This document shows, in pieces, positions 25,899-34,722 of a stretch of 64,000 nucleotides of DNA; the first letter of the stretch is position 1; each line of letters starts with the position of its first letter. This stretch comes from Zhongshania sp. Lineage in GTDB: Bacteria > Pseudomonadota > Gammaproteobacteria > Pseudomonadales > Spongiibacteraceae. The translations under genes and the position numbers were made by a program. The stretch spans positions 1 through 64,000 of the forward strand of contig NZ_JARGNU010000004.1 in NCBI RefSeq assembly GCF_029212375.1, in the 5' to 3' direction. The notes beneath the pieces are model-generated. The model did no database searches, was not told the origin of the DNA, and saw nothing but the letters and a program-made list of their open reading frames with translations.

Positions 25899-28385
25899 AT
25901 GCTTACCAAAGAACAGCAGCGCGTCACTCGCCATCGCCGCGGCCACGCTCGCGTTACCGCGGTGGCCGGCGCCGGTAAAACCACCACCATGGTGCGCTAT
26001 GTATTAGAGCGCCTGCGCGATGGCATGGATCCGCGGCTGATTCGGGTGGTGATGTTTAACAAAGCCGCGCAAGAAGATTTTAGTCGTAAATTGCGCGAGG
26101 CCGCCGGCGCCAATACCGCACTGCCGCCGGTGCGCACCTTTCACGCCATGGGCCGAAATTTGGCCATGTCTCTAGCCAAAGAGGGGCATCTGCCGTCGTT
26201 TGATCCCTCGCCGCTTGGCGAAGCGCAGGCGCGTTTGGAAATGCTCAAGGCCCTGCAGGCCTCCGCGGGAACTAGCGCCCAGCGCAGCGCAATATACGAC
26301 GAACAACAGCAATGGCTAGATACCTTCGCGGGCTTTGTCGACTTGGCCAAATCGACTCTGGCCGCGCCAGAGTCCAGCTTTATTGCTGGGGGCTATCCAG
26401 AGCAATATCAGCTTTTCATCGAGGCCTTTGCGCGTTTTGAACAGTGGCGCAAGCGGGCGGCGCGGGTCAGCTTTGCTGATTTTTTGTACGACCCCTGCCG
26501 AGTGATTGCCGCCGATCCCGCACTGGCCGAGTTCTTAGCCAATCGGGTCGAGTTATTCGTTGTTGATGAGTTTCAGGATATCAATGACATTCAGTTTTTT
26601 ATGCTTAAAACCTTGGCCGGTGAGCGCGCTCGGCTGCAGGTGGTTGGCGATGCGGATCAGTGTATTTATGAGTTTCGCGGCGCCAAGCCGGAGTACATGC
26701 TCAATTATTTTGGCGACAGCTATCCCCATCAACACTATGAAATGTCGCGCACCTTTCGCTACGGTCACCAGTTGGCCTTAGCGGCGGCACAGTTAATTAG
26801 CCACAACCAGCGGCGCGACCCAGTTTTGTGTATCAGCGCAGCGTCGGCGGCGCCCACCAATGTTGAGCTCTGCTTGCAAACCGCCGATGGCGCCGCCTTT
26901 GCGCAGGCCTGCGAGGCCGCGTGCGCGGCGGGTCACCGCTATAGCGATATGGTGTTTTTGTGCCGTACTTGGGCGCAGGCGGCGCCGGTCGAGCTCGCCC
27001 TGCTTAAGCGGGGTATTCCCAATCGCGTGATGGGCGGCAGCCGAGTATTGGAGCGCGGCGAGGTCAAAGTTTTAATTACCTTAATTCGTTTAATGGCGGG
27101 GGAGTTTTTGGAACCCTCAGCAGAGCAGGGTGCGGGTGTTGATGGTAGTGACGCGCACAGCCGTCTGTTGTTTGATGTTTTGAAGTTCTGCGAATTAAAA
27201 ATTCGTCACGAGGTGTTGCGCGGATATGCCGAGCGCATTGCCGAGTTTGGCTTTACGGCCTTGCAGCGCTCCGAAGACAGCCTGTCGATTTATCAGGAAA
27301 AACGTCTGCAGCGCCTTGGTGAGGTGCTGACTGATTTACAGGACGAGCATTTGGTTGGCCGCGGTTTAAATCGCTTCATTGCGCAACTCGATCTGCTGAC
27401 TTTAATGCGCGACAACGCCCTGAGCCAAGAAGACGGCGAAAACCGTGCGGCCACAGTGACAGCATTTATCGAATTTGTGGCCTTGCAAAAAGATCAAAGC
27501 CCAGCCGCGGTGCTGGGAATGCTGGCGGCGCTGAGCGATCACGGCGGAACTGAGACCGGGGAGATTTTGCCGGGCGGACTTGCTACGGTTAACGCAGTAA
27601 CCATCACCACCATGCATCGCAGCAAGGGCTTGGAGTGGCCGGTGGTGCTGCTGCCGGGGTTAAGTGCCCATTACATGCCCTATCAGGCCGGTAATCGTCG
27701 CCGCCAAGAGCGCGATCAGATCGAGGCGGAGCGGCGCTTGATGTATGTTGCCATGACCCGCGCCATCGATGCCTTGTATTTATTCGCGCCGGGCCTCGAT
27801 GTTAAAAATGGTTGGTCTACCGAGCGGCGGCCGGAGCTACATCAATTGCCCAGCCCGTTTTTAGCAGAAATGAACTTGGCGTTGGCCCAGCGGGTGGCGG
27901 GGCAGCTGCACGATGCTAATAGCTTGTTTGATCTTGTAAAAGGCGGGGTCGCCAATGTGGCCGAACGCTATTTAGATACCGTAGTCCCCGATTGGCAGTC
28001 TTCGAACGCGGTTGTGGACTCGAACACCAGTACGTTTGGCACAGCGCGATTACTATTGGGCGCCTGGTGCAAACACATTACTTATGGCGACGGGCGCGTA
28101 ATAGAGCTTGATGAACAGGGCGTCTGTATTCAATTTAGCGGTCAGCGTCGTTTCTTTCCGCACTTGCTTGCGCAACGTTTGCTGCAGCCAGTGTTGGCAC
28201 TAGAGTCAACGCGCGTCAGCGAAGATTTAGCCACGCGAGCGTATCGCGTTGGCGATATTCTTGAACATCGTAAATTTGGTCGCGGCGCTGTGCTGGCTGT
28301 CGATCAGCGCAATATTCAGCTTAAATTTAGCTCAGGGATGAAAACTTTCCGCTTGGCGCTATTCGAGGCAGATTATTTACACTGA
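25899..28385 (+). CDS. UvrD/Rep-like superfamily 1 DNA helicase
   Basis: 828 residues, SF1A. Motif I AGAGKTTT near residue 26, motif Ia MFNKAAQEDF, motif II VVDEFQDIN, motif III VVGDADQCIYEFRGA, motif IV SRTFRYGHQLA, motif V TMHRSKGLEWPVV and motif VI MYVAMTRAIDALY are all present. The C-terminus has the UvrD-type small beta domain (HRKFGRGAVLAVDQRNIQLKF) that binds partners such as RNA polymerase. It is longer than Rep and shorter than typical AddA/RecB and lacks a nuclease domain. It is not the canonical uvrD by context; an accessory repair or replication-restart role is likely. ATG 25899 has no clear ribosome site. Confidence 0.9.
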   Translation: MLTKEQQRVTRHRRGHARVTAVAGAGKTTTMVRYVLERLRDGMDPRLIRVVMFNKAAQEDFSRKLREAAGANTALPPVRTFHAMGRNLAMSLAKEGHLPSFDPSPLGEAQARLEMLKALQASAGTSAQRSAIYDEQQQWLDTFAGFVDLAKSTLAAPESSFIAGGYPEQYQLFIEAFARFEQWRKRAARVSFADFLYDPCRVIAADPALAEFLANRVELFVVDEFQDINDIQFFMLKTLAGERARLQVVGDADQCIYEFRGAKPEYMLNYFGDSYPHQHYEMSRTFRYGHQLALAAAQLISHNQRRDPVLCISAASAAPTNVELCLQTADGAAFAQACEAACAAGHRYSDMVFLCRTWAQAAPVELALLKRGIPNRVMGGSRVLERGEVKVLITLIRLMAGEFLEPSAEQGAGVDGSDAHSRLLFDVLKFCELKIRHEVLRGYAERIAEFGFTALQRSEDSLSIYQEKRLQRLGEVLTDLQDEHLVGRGLNRFIAQLDLLTLMRDNALSQEDGENRAATVTAFIEFVALQKDQSPAAVLGMLAALSDHGGTETGEILPGGLATVNAVTITTMHRSKGLEWPVVLLPGLSAHYMPYQAGNRRRQERDQIEAERRLMYVAMTRAIDALYLFAPGLDVKNGWSTERRPELHQLPSPFLAEMNLALAQRVAGQLHDANSLFDLVKGGVANVAERYLDTVVPDWQSSNAVVDSNTSTFGTARLLLGAWCKHITYGDGRVIELDEQGVCIQFSGQRRFFPHLLAQRLLQPVLALESTRVSEDLATRAYRVGDILEHRKFGRGAVLAVDQRNIQLKFSSGMKTFRLALFEADYLH

Positions 28386-28520
28386 ATTTAATGTTGATAC
28401 CGTCGCAACCATTTTGTCTGCTCGAGATGATGAGTTTTGATGGGTGGCTGAACCTCCCCGTGGGCCTGCGGTCAGAGAGAAGTGCGGCAGCTTTGCGCAC
28501 CTTCATTCTCGGAGGTGGAT

Positions 28521-28910
28521 ATGTATACAAAATTGATTAAGTTTGGAGTCGCGTTATGTGTGCTCGCAAGCGTAGTTGCGTGTTCTACCGTGAAAGATGA
28601 GCGCGGCTTAGATGAACGTCTAGCGGAATCTGGCTATCGCCCAGGCGAGAGCATTGATCGTATTAGCTCCTACCGAATTAGTGATTGGACCTATCTGGAT
28701 GACCGCCATTTGATCTTTAGTAATGGCATTTCTGAACACTATTTAGTGAGCTTAAATCGCCCCTGTGCGGATTTGCGCGGCTCGCAGCAATTGGCATTTA
28801 AAACCCGCACTAATATCCTCACCCGTTTTGACGAAGTATTGGTGCCCAGCGACGGCCTGCCAATACGCTGCGGTATAGAAGCGATTTCTAAGGTGTATCG
28901 CAGCCAATAA
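28521..28910 (+). CDS. DUF6491-like lipoprotein
   Basis: 129 residues from ATG 28521, which follows a GGAGG site. Lipoprotein signal peptide with lipobox LASVVAC (Cys21). The mature part has the pattern of the DUF6491 family: ISSYRISDWTYLDDRHLIF, YLVSLNRPCADL with one Cys and a later RCGIEAISKVY with another, perhaps forming a disulfide. Function unknown; single gene, convergent with mtnC. Confidence 0.75.
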   Translation: MYTKLIKFGVALCVLASVVACSTVKDERGLDERLAESGYRPGESIDRISSYRISDWTYLDDRHLIFSNGISEHYLVSLNRPCADLRGSQQLAFKTRTNILTRFDEVLVPSDGLPIRCGIEAISKVYRSQ

Positions 28911-28931
28911 GCGGCTATATCGAGTTTGCGT

Positions 28932-29612
28932 TTAGTCCAACGCAATATCGGTAAAGGTGGTTGCGCACTGGTGGCGGGGGTGCTGGAGCATATCGCCCTC
29001 GCGCTGTAGCCACGCGGTGTGCATACCTACTTCGGCGGCGGCATCCAGTTCTTCAACGATATCCGATAGAAATAAAATCTCTTCTGCCGGCCAGCCTAGG
29101 GCCTGTTGGATTTTTTGATACGAGTCCGCTTCGCGCTTGGGCCCAGTTACCGTATCGAAATAGCCTTGGAATAAAGTTGTTAAATCCCCGCCCTCGCTAA
29201 AGCCGAAGAATAATTTTTGGGCGTAGATTGAGCCTGAAGAATAGACATAAAGAGCCAAGCCCTGCTGATGCCATTTCTGTAGCGCGGCTAAGGCATCGTG
29301 GTAAATATGTGCTTTGTAATCGCCATTGCGGTAGCCCTGTTCCCACACCAAGCCCTGTAGTGTTTTCAGCGGCGTGACTTTTTGGTCGCTGGCAATCCAT
29401 TGCAGGAGCTGGGTAATTAAGGCGTCAGTATCGTCAGGGGCGAGCGTGGAGATGCGGGCGACTTCTTGTAAAGCGTTATCCACTGCAGGGATTGACCGAT
29501 TTCCCCGAATAAAGGCCGGTAGGTGCTTTGCGGCATAGGGAAATAACACGTCGTGAACAAAATGAATTGAGCTGGTGGTGCCTTCAATATCGGTAACAAT
29601 GGCCTTGATCAC
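28932..29612 (-). CDS. mtnC: Acireductone synthase (enolase-phosphatase E1)
   Basis: 226 residues, HAD superfamily. Catalytic VTDIEGTTSSIHFV (nucleophile Asp and general-acid Asp/Glu pattern of the E1 family), the YSSGSIYAQKLFFG motif, and ILFLSDIVEELDAA for metal binding. It converts 2,3-diketo-5-methylthiopentyl-1-phosphate to acireductone in methionine salvage. GTG start with GAGGAGC site. Last gene of mtnA-mtnB-mtnD-mtnC, 14 bp after mtnD. Confidence 0.96.
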   Translation of the reverse strand: MIKAIVTDIEGTTSSIHFVHDVLFPYAAKHLPAFIRGNRSIPAVDNALQEVARISTLAPDDTDALITQLLQWIASDQKVTPLKTLQGLVWEQGYRNGDYKAHIYHDALAALQKWHQQGLALYVYSSGSIYAQKLFFGFSEGGDLTTLFQGYFDTVTGPKREADSYQKIQQALGWPAEEILFLSDIVEELDAAAEVGMHTAWLQREGDMLQHPRHQCATTFTDIALD

Positions 29613-29626
29613 AATAGCTCCTCAGT

Positions 29627-30190
29627 TTACTGGCTGGCGGCAATGCGGGATTCAATACGTGAATAGTGCTGGGCAATGTCGCTGCCAGTGTAGTTGGCCA
29701 CCCAGCCGTCGGGGTTGTTAAAAAACCGAATCGCAACAAGGTCGGGCTCGGGGCCTAAATCGAACCAATGTTGGGTGTTAGCGGGCACGCTCAATAAGTC
29801 GCCTTTTTCGCACAGTATTTCAAAAACCTGATCGCCAAGGTGCAGGGCAAATAAACCTTGGCCCTGCACAAAGAAACGCACCTCGTCTTCGCTGTGGGTA
29901 TGTTCGGCCAAAAACTTTTGGCGGAGCGCGTCTTTTTGGGGGTTGTGGCGGTCGATGCTAATTACGTCGACACTCTGGTAACCCTGCTCATTAATAAGCC
30001 GCTGAACGTCGCTGGCGTAGGCCTCCAGTACGCGTTCTTGACTGTCGCCAGCCTGAATATCGTTGCGGGTTTGCCATTGTTCAAAGCGAATACCGGCAGC
30101 GGCGAGTTCGGTCGTAATGGTGGCGGGGTCAGTAGTTAGTGCGCGCGGTTGTTGGCTATTGCTATCTGAGTAAACAGTGAGTGTGCTCAT
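29627..30190 (-). CDS. mtnD: Acireductone dioxygenase
   Basis: 187 residues from ATG 30190, the normal ARD length, with an AGGAG site; the open frame runs further upstream but only through the end of mtnB. Cupin metal ligands appear in HTHSEDEVRFFVQGQG (H-x-H-x4-E type) and a later His in PANTQHWFDLG. It oxidises acireductone to the keto acid precursor of methionine and formate when Fe-bound, or off-pathway products when Ni-bound. Sits 8 bp after mtnB. Confidence 0.96.
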   Translation of the reverse strand: MSTLTVYSDSNSQQPRALTTDPATITTELAAAGIRFEQWQTRNDIQAGDSQERVLEAYASDVQRLINEQGYQSVDVISIDRHNPQKDALRQKFLAEHTHSEDEVRFFVQGQGLFALHLGDQVFEILCEKGDLLSVPANTQHWFDLGPEPDLVAIRFFNNPDGWVANYTGSDIAQHYSRIESRIAASQ

Positions 30191-30198
30191 GGTGGCTC

Positions 30199-30822
30199 CT
30201 AGCGGCTGAGGCGCAATTGTTCGAGTTCGCATTGTAAAAGAAAGTCGAGGGCTTCGAGCTTGCGCAGGCAGTTGTCCAGATCGCTGCCCCAGCAATACAC
30301 GCCGTGCCCGCGAATTAAATAGCCAGGGCAATTGGGGTGCTCGGCGAGATAGCTGTCTGCCTTGGCAGCCAAGGTGTCGATTTCTTGGGTATTGGCAAAT
30401 ATGGGGATGGTCACGCTGGTGGCGTGGGTATCGATGCCGGTAAAGGCTTTTAATAGTTCGTAATCGCTGAGCTTGAGCAGTGATTTGCCTGCCATCGCCA
30501 TCGATAAAACTGTTGCGGCGGGGGAGTGGCAGTGCAGCACGGCGCCAATCTCTGGGAAGCGGGCGTACAGCTGGGTGTGCAGGGCGGTTTCTGCCGAGGG
30601 CTTGCCGCTGCTAATTGGCTGGGCATTGAGGTCGACAGCGATGAAATCGGTGGGGCTAAGTCGGCCCTTGTGCTTGCCCGAGGCGGTGACGATGGCCGAG
30701 TCTGCATCTAACCGACAGGAGAAATTACCGCTGGTCGCCGGTACCCAACCGCGCTGGTAAAGGTCTTCGCCAGCGGCGGCCAAGGCGACGGCCTGTTGAT
30801 AGAAAAGTTTGCTGTCGATCAT
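30199..30822 (-). CDS. mtnB: Methylthioribulose-1-phosphate dehydratase
   Basis: 207 residues from ATG 30822, class II aldolase/adducin fold. Zinc ligands in LHCHSPAATVL and RGHGVYCWG, with GKHKGRLSPTDFIAVD and GKPSAETALHTQLYA as family blocks. It dehydrates 5-methylthioribulose-1-phosphate in methionine salvage. The open frame extends upstream into mtnA, but ATG 30822 gives the usual N-terminus and lies 7 bp after the mtnA stop. Confidence 0.95.
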   Translation of the reverse strand: MIDSKLFYQQAVALAAAGEDLYQRGWVPATSGNFSCRLDADSAIVTASGKHKGRLSPTDFIAVDLNAQPISSGKPSAETALHTQLYARFPEIGAVLHCHSPAATVLSMAMAGKSLLKLSDYELLKAFTGIDTHATSVTIPIFANTQEIDTLAAKADSYLAEHPNCPGYLIRGHGVYCWGSDLDNCLRKLEALDFLLQCELEQLRLSR

Positions 30823-30829
30823 GGCTTGT

Positions 30830-31888
30830 CTACCTTTGCTGTTGCGCCGCCGCTTGCAAATGGGCCAGTACTCTGGCGCGGTCGGGCTGATGAATAATAC
30901 CGTGTTCGGTAACGATAGCATCGATCAAATCGGCTGGCGTTACGTCGAAAGCGGGATTGGCAATTGCCACATTTTCTGGCGCGATGCGCTGACCAAAACT
31001 GTGACTGATCTCTTCGCTGGGCCGCTGTTCTATGGGGATTTGCGGGCCGTCTATGGTCGCGTCGAAGGTGCTGGTGGGCGCGGCAACCATCACTTTTACG
31101 CCGTGGTATTTGGCAATGATGGCTAAATTATAGGTGCCGATTTTATTGGCAGCGTCGCCATTGGCGGCCACTCGGTCGGCGCCGACAATTATCCAGCTGG
31201 GGCGCTGCTCGCGCATTAGGTGAGCGGCTGCACCTTCAATTGCCAAGGTTACCGGAATGCCGTCGCTCATCAACTCCCAGCTAGTGAGTCGTGCGCCTTG
31301 TAGCCACGGTCGGGTTTCGCCGGCAATAACGCCGCGAATATGGCCGTCGCGATGGGCCGAGCGAATTACCCCCAGCGCAGTGCCATAGCCGCCGGTGGCG
31401 AGCGCGCCCGCGTTGCAGTGGGTGTACACAATGCTGTTTGCTGGAATTAGGCTGGCGCCAAAATCGCCAATACGCTGATTAATTTCGATGTCTTCGGCGT
31501 GAATCTGCTCGGCTAATTGGCACAGTGCGGTGACTAGATCGCCGCTGCCATGCTCTTCAATGGCGCGGTCACAGCGTTCTAAGGCCCAAAATAAATTAAC
31601 CGCGGTGGGGCGGGAGTCGGCGAGGGCCGCGCGCGCAGGCTGTAAAGCCTGCTTCCAGTCGGCGGTATTTGCCATGGGTTTATTTGCAAACTGTTGGGCA
31701 GCTAAGGCCATGCCGTAAGCGGCGGCAATGCCAATGGCTGGGGCGCCGCGAACCACCATGCTGCGAATGGCGTCGGCCACCGCCAGCGGCTCGCTATACG
31801 AGATATAGTCGATGCGATTGGGTAAAATGCGTTGATCTAGCAAGGCTAATTGATTTGCCGACCATTTAATTGCGCTGGGGCTTGTCAC
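30830..31888 (-). CDS. mtnA: Methylthioribose-1-phosphate isomerase
   Basis: 352 residues from GTG 31888, which has a perfect GGAGG site at proper distance; upstream frame is ignored. Family motifs: MVVRGAPAIGIAAAYGMAL, the catalytic Cys in YTHCNAGALATGGYGTAL and Asp in GADRVAANGDAANKIGTY. It isomerises methylthioribose-1-phosphate to the ribulose form, the entry to the four-gene pathway here. The preceding step (mtnP or mtnK) is not in the window. No SAM riboswitch was seen upstream; a TATAAT -10 lies at about 31917-31922 on this strand. Confidence 0.95.
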   Translation of the reverse strand: MTSPSAIKWSANQLALLDQRILPNRIDYISYSEPLAVADAIRSMVVRGAPAIGIAAAYGMALAAQQFANKPMANTADWKQALQPARAALADSRPTAVNLFWALERCDRAIEEHGSGDLVTALCQLAEQIHAEDIEINQRIGDFGASLIPANSIVYTHCNAGALATGGYGTALGVIRSAHRDGHIRGVIAGETRPWLQGARLTSWELMSDGIPVTLAIEGAAAHLMREQRPSWIIVGADRVAANGDAANKIGTYNLAIIAKYHGVKVMVAAPTSTFDATIDGPQIPIEQRPSEEISHSFGQRIAPENVAIANPAFDVTPADLIDAIVTEHGIIHQPDRARVLAHLQAAAQQQR

Positions 31889-32010
31889 GGGGTGCCTCCG
31901 TTTTTCTGGGCGGCAATTATAAGGCAGAGCTGGCCGCGCTCCTAGGCGTTTGGCGGTGTGGATGTCAGAATGGCGGCTTATTGGGCAAATAATACACGGT
32001 GGAGAAAATA

Positions 32011-32469
32011 ATGGCGGAATACGGAGTTTGGTTACTTGCAGCTGGCCTAGTGGTTTTGGTGCTGGCCGCGGTGGCGATCCGCTTTTTGTGGTTATTGCGT
32101 CAGCAAACCCAGCGCCAAAATAATGAACGTGCCGAGTATGAGCGCGGTGCTGCAGAGCAGGGCCTTGAAGCGCGGCAGGGTATTTCGATTCTGGCCCGCA
32201 GCTATGTGGGCGGTCAGCTTGGTGCCAGTGAACTGGCATTGCGGGTTGCGGTGTTGGCAGAGACGGCGCAGGTTGATGCTGCATTCGCTGAAGATACCGC
32301 AGTATTTACTAAGATGGCCGCAGCGCTGGCACATATTCCAACGCATCGCGATTGGAAGGCCCTTAGCAGCGAGCAGCGGGCGACGTATAGCGCTGAGATG
32401 GCGCTGCTAGAGGCGAGTTATAGCGACAAGATACACGCCGCCGCCGCGCATCTTTGCACTCTACGTTAG
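32011..32469 (+). CDS. DUF2489 family membrane protein
   Basis: 152 residues from ATG 32011, with a GGAGA site. One N-terminal transmembrane helix (about 6-28), then a charged cytoplasmic helical domain. Segments RQGISILARSYVGGQLGASELALRVAVL and AHIPTHRDWKALSSEQR are characteristic of DUF2489 proteins. No known function. Divergent from mtnA, with about 120 bp between. Confidence 0.8.
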   Translation: MAEYGVWLLAAGLVVLVLAAVAIRFLWLLRQQTQRQNNERAEYERGAAEQGLEARQGISILARSYVGGQLGASELALRVAVLAETAQVDAAFAEDTAVFTKMAAALAHIPTHRDWKALSSEQRATYSAEMALLEASYSDKIHAAAAHLCTLR

Positions 32470-32503
32470 GGCGACGAATGCATCAGAATAATAGGGTGCC
32501 CGC

Positions 32504-33109
32504 CTATTCAGCGTTTTTTGGCTGACGCATTAATTGATTTAAACCGTTAACCAAGTTCTGTTGAAATTGCAGTTGAGCCTCAAGCTGCTCGGGCTGCAAC
32601 GGATCTACCCCAAAAATAGACTGGTGCAGCGGCGCCAAGGTCACATAGCCTAAAATCATACAGTGAAAGGCCATCGCGGTGGGTACGTCAATCCAGCCCT
32701 TGTCTGGATTTTCGGCGGGGTCGCTGATCGAGGCAAAAAACTGGCGGTACCAGCGGTCACTCAGCAAATCCAAGGTTTCGTCTTTGGCGAGGGTGGCGTG
32801 CTGAACAATGCGCGCGGTATTGGGCTTGCTCGCGAGTAGTGACATAACTTGATAAATTTGCTGACGGGTGTCGGTAAAGTCGGCGTCGGTTGCCATGCCT
32901 TCGGTCGCTTCGGCCAACGGCGTAAATAGGCGCTCGCAAACTTGCTCGTAAATGGCAAATTTATTGCTGTAGTGCTTGTAAATACCTGGGCTGCTAATGC
33001 CAACCTGCACGGCAATTTCACTCACCGAGGTTGCTGCAAAGCCCTGCTGGGCAAACAGGTTCTCGGCGATGTCGAGTATGCGTTGCTTGGTATTGCGGCG
33101 GGTCGCCAT
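32504..33109 (-). CDS. TetR family transcriptional regulator
   Basis: 201 residues. The N-terminal helix-turn-helix is typical: RILDIAENLFAQQGFAATSV then IAVQVGISSPGIYKHYSNK. The ligand domain is unassigned but resembles regulators of fatty-acid or xenobiotic catabolism. It converges with the DUF2489 gene and is 44 bp downstream of the GIDE-like gene; the target is unknown. Confidence 0.92.
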   Translation of the reverse strand: MATRRNTKQRILDIAENLFAQQGFAATSVSEIAVQVGISSPGIYKHYSNKFAIYEQVCERLFTPLAEATEGMATDADFTDTRQQIYQVMSLLASKPNTARIVQHATLAKDETLDLLSDRWYRQFFASISDPAENPDKGWIDVPTAMAFHCMILGYVTLAPLHQSIFGVDPLQPEQLEAQLQFQQNLVNGLNQLMRQPKNAE

Positions 33110-33153
33110 TGCACTGTCCTTCTTCTACAAATTTAGGTGCGCCGGTTGTGGCG

Positions 33154-34041
33154 CTAATAGGTGTTTTGCGCTTGGAGTATCTGCCAAACAAAGGCGGTGG
33201 TTCCCGCTATGCTGGCGAGCAACAGGAAAAACGCCTGCCAGCGCAAGCGTTTACTCAGCGACTCTGGCTCTGAGCTGGCAATCATATAGGGTTGGCGGCG
33301 ACTGGGCGAATAGCTGATGGTGTGTATTGGGTTTTGCGGCGCTTGTTTATTAATATCGCGCTGGGCTTTGCGCAGCGCTTCGGCGCGCACTAAATCCCAT
33401 TCTTGAAGGTCTATTTCACCGTCGCCATTGCGATCGAAGCGCGCCACCAGCTTATCGTAATCTTGCTTCCATTCATTCAGTATTTCCGTCATTGCGCGCT
33501 GCTGTAATTCGCTGTTGCTCGGTGGGTTGCGGGTTTCGAATTGGCCAATGACGTAGAGCAGGTCGTCGGCACAGAGTATTTCTTCGGTATAGCGGTAGCG
33601 ACTGCCAAATAAGCTGTGGCTGCTGGTCGTGCCGCTTGGGTGTCGCTCGCCGCCTTTCCACGTTTTTTTGCGCTGAGTACTGACGTCGGCGCGATCTGGG
33701 TAAACCACGCAGTCGCCACTGCCATCATTAATCATAAAGGGCTGGTCGCTGGTTTTGCGCTCCACGCTGCGCCAGCTGCTGTTTTTCCCCGAGGATTCGT
33801 AGCGCTCAATATTGTACTTATACCAAAGGCAGGGGGTTTGGCTCAGGCCACTGAGCAGCATATTGCCGAGACCAGCTTTCGCGAAACCAATTAATTCCAC
33901 ATAGCCTTGGTGCGCTGAGCGAATTTTGGAGGTTGGTGTGTCTTCAATTACGCGGGCAGACAGTAAGCTGCTGAGGCTGCCATAGCCGCAGCCCAGCGCA
34001 ATTACGCCGCTGATACCAAGCGCCAAATAGTCGAGTGCCAT
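33154..34041 (-). CDS. GIDE-domain membrane protein with EF-hand
   Basis: 295 residues. An N-terminal transmembrane helix (about 5-28), a central GIDE-like (MUL1-related, prokaryotic E3-ligase-like) region with blocks AHQGYVELIGFAKAG and PFMINDGSGDCVVYPDRA, then one perfect EF-hand loop DRNGDGEIDLQE at about residue 200, and a C-terminal transmembrane helix (about 268-288). No RING finger is present, so ubiquitin ligase activity is not implied. It starts 15 bp after lemA and is surely co-transcribed with it. LemA-GIDE neighbours are known, but the EF-hand insert implies calcium control. Confidence 0.8.
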   Translation of the reverse strand: MALDYLALGISGVIALGCGYGSLSSLLSARVIEDTPTSKIRSAHQGYVELIGFAKAGLGNMLLSGLSQTPCLWYKYNIERYESSGKNSSWRSVERKTSDQPFMINDGSGDCVVYPDRADVSTQRKKTWKGGERHPSGTTSSHSLFGSRYRYTEEILCADDLLYVIGQFETRNPPSNSELQQRAMTEILNEWKQDYDKLVARFDRNGDGEIDLQEWDLVRAEALRKAQRDINKQAPQNPIHTISYSPSRRQPYMIASSEPESLSKRLRWQAFFLLLASIAGTTAFVWQILQAQNTY

Positions 34042-34056
34042 ACTTATTCGCCGTAC

Positions 34057-34629
34057 TTAATCAAACAGCGATTTAACGTTGACGTCGCGCAGCTCGTCTT
34101 TGTTAAATTTAAGCAGATCGAAGGCTTTAAAACGGAACCAGCGGGCAATGATGACATCGGGAAATTGCTCGATGCGCACATTGTTATTATTGACCGCTTC
34201 GTTGTAGACCTCGCGGCGATCAGCAATGGCATTTTCCAGTGCCGAAATGCGTTCTTGCAGGGCGTTAAAACTGCTGTCTGCCTTCAGGTCTGGGTAGTTT
34301 TCGGCCAGCGCAAACAGTTGGCCCATGGCGGCGCGCATGCCCGTTTCGGCTTGGCCGAGGGCGATCATGTCGTGGTTGGACTGGGCGACGGAGACCTGCT
34401 GGCGGGCGGCGATGACTTTGGTCAGCGTTTCCTGCTCGTGTTTCATATACTGTTTGCAGGTTTCGATGAGTTTGGGTAGCTCGTCGTGGCGCTGCTTGAG
34501 TAATACGTCGATGTTAGCGAGGTGTTTACTAACGCTGTGCTTAAGACTCACAAGGCCGTTATAGAGCATGACAATATAAAAAATACTAAAAATAACAATG
34601 CCAAGGCTGATGATGAGACCGATTTCCAT
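34057..34629 (-). CDS. lemA: LemA family protein
   Basis: 190 residues. One N-terminal membrane helix (about 4-24), then the long helical LemA domain: YNGLVSLKHSVSKHLANIDVLLKQR-type opening, a central AENYPDLKADSSFNALQERIS and the closing EVYNEAVNNNNVRIEQFP, all family hallmarks. Function is not settled; LemA proteins are envelope proteins often beside proteases, TPM-domain or GIDE proteins. First gene of a two-gene operon with the GIDE/EF-hand protein. Confidence 0.93.
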   Translation of the reverse strand: MEIGLIISLGIVIFSIFYIVMLYNGLVSLKHSVSKHLANIDVLLKQRHDELPKLIETCKQYMKHEQETLTKVIAARQQVSVAQSNHDMIALGQAETGMRAAMGQLFALAENYPDLKADSSFNALQERISALENAIADRREVYNEAVNNNNVRIEQFPDVIIARWFRFKAFDLLKFNKDELRDVNVKSLFD

Positions 34630-34722
34630 GTCTGGTTCCTTTGCTGATTTTAATTTTAGTACGGGGCGATTTAGGTCCCAGTGGCGATAGTTGTGGCTAC
34701 AAATGTATCGTTAATATTAGTC

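Noticed and set aside
30809-31126. Plus-strand frame opposite mtnA/mtnB
   Set aside because: Antisense shadow of the mtn genes; composition follows the complementary codons.
31889-32010. SAM or other riboswitch upstream of mtnA
   Set aside because: The leader is short (about 100 nt) and lacks conserved SAM-aptamer segments; only a -10 box and a ribosome site are visible.
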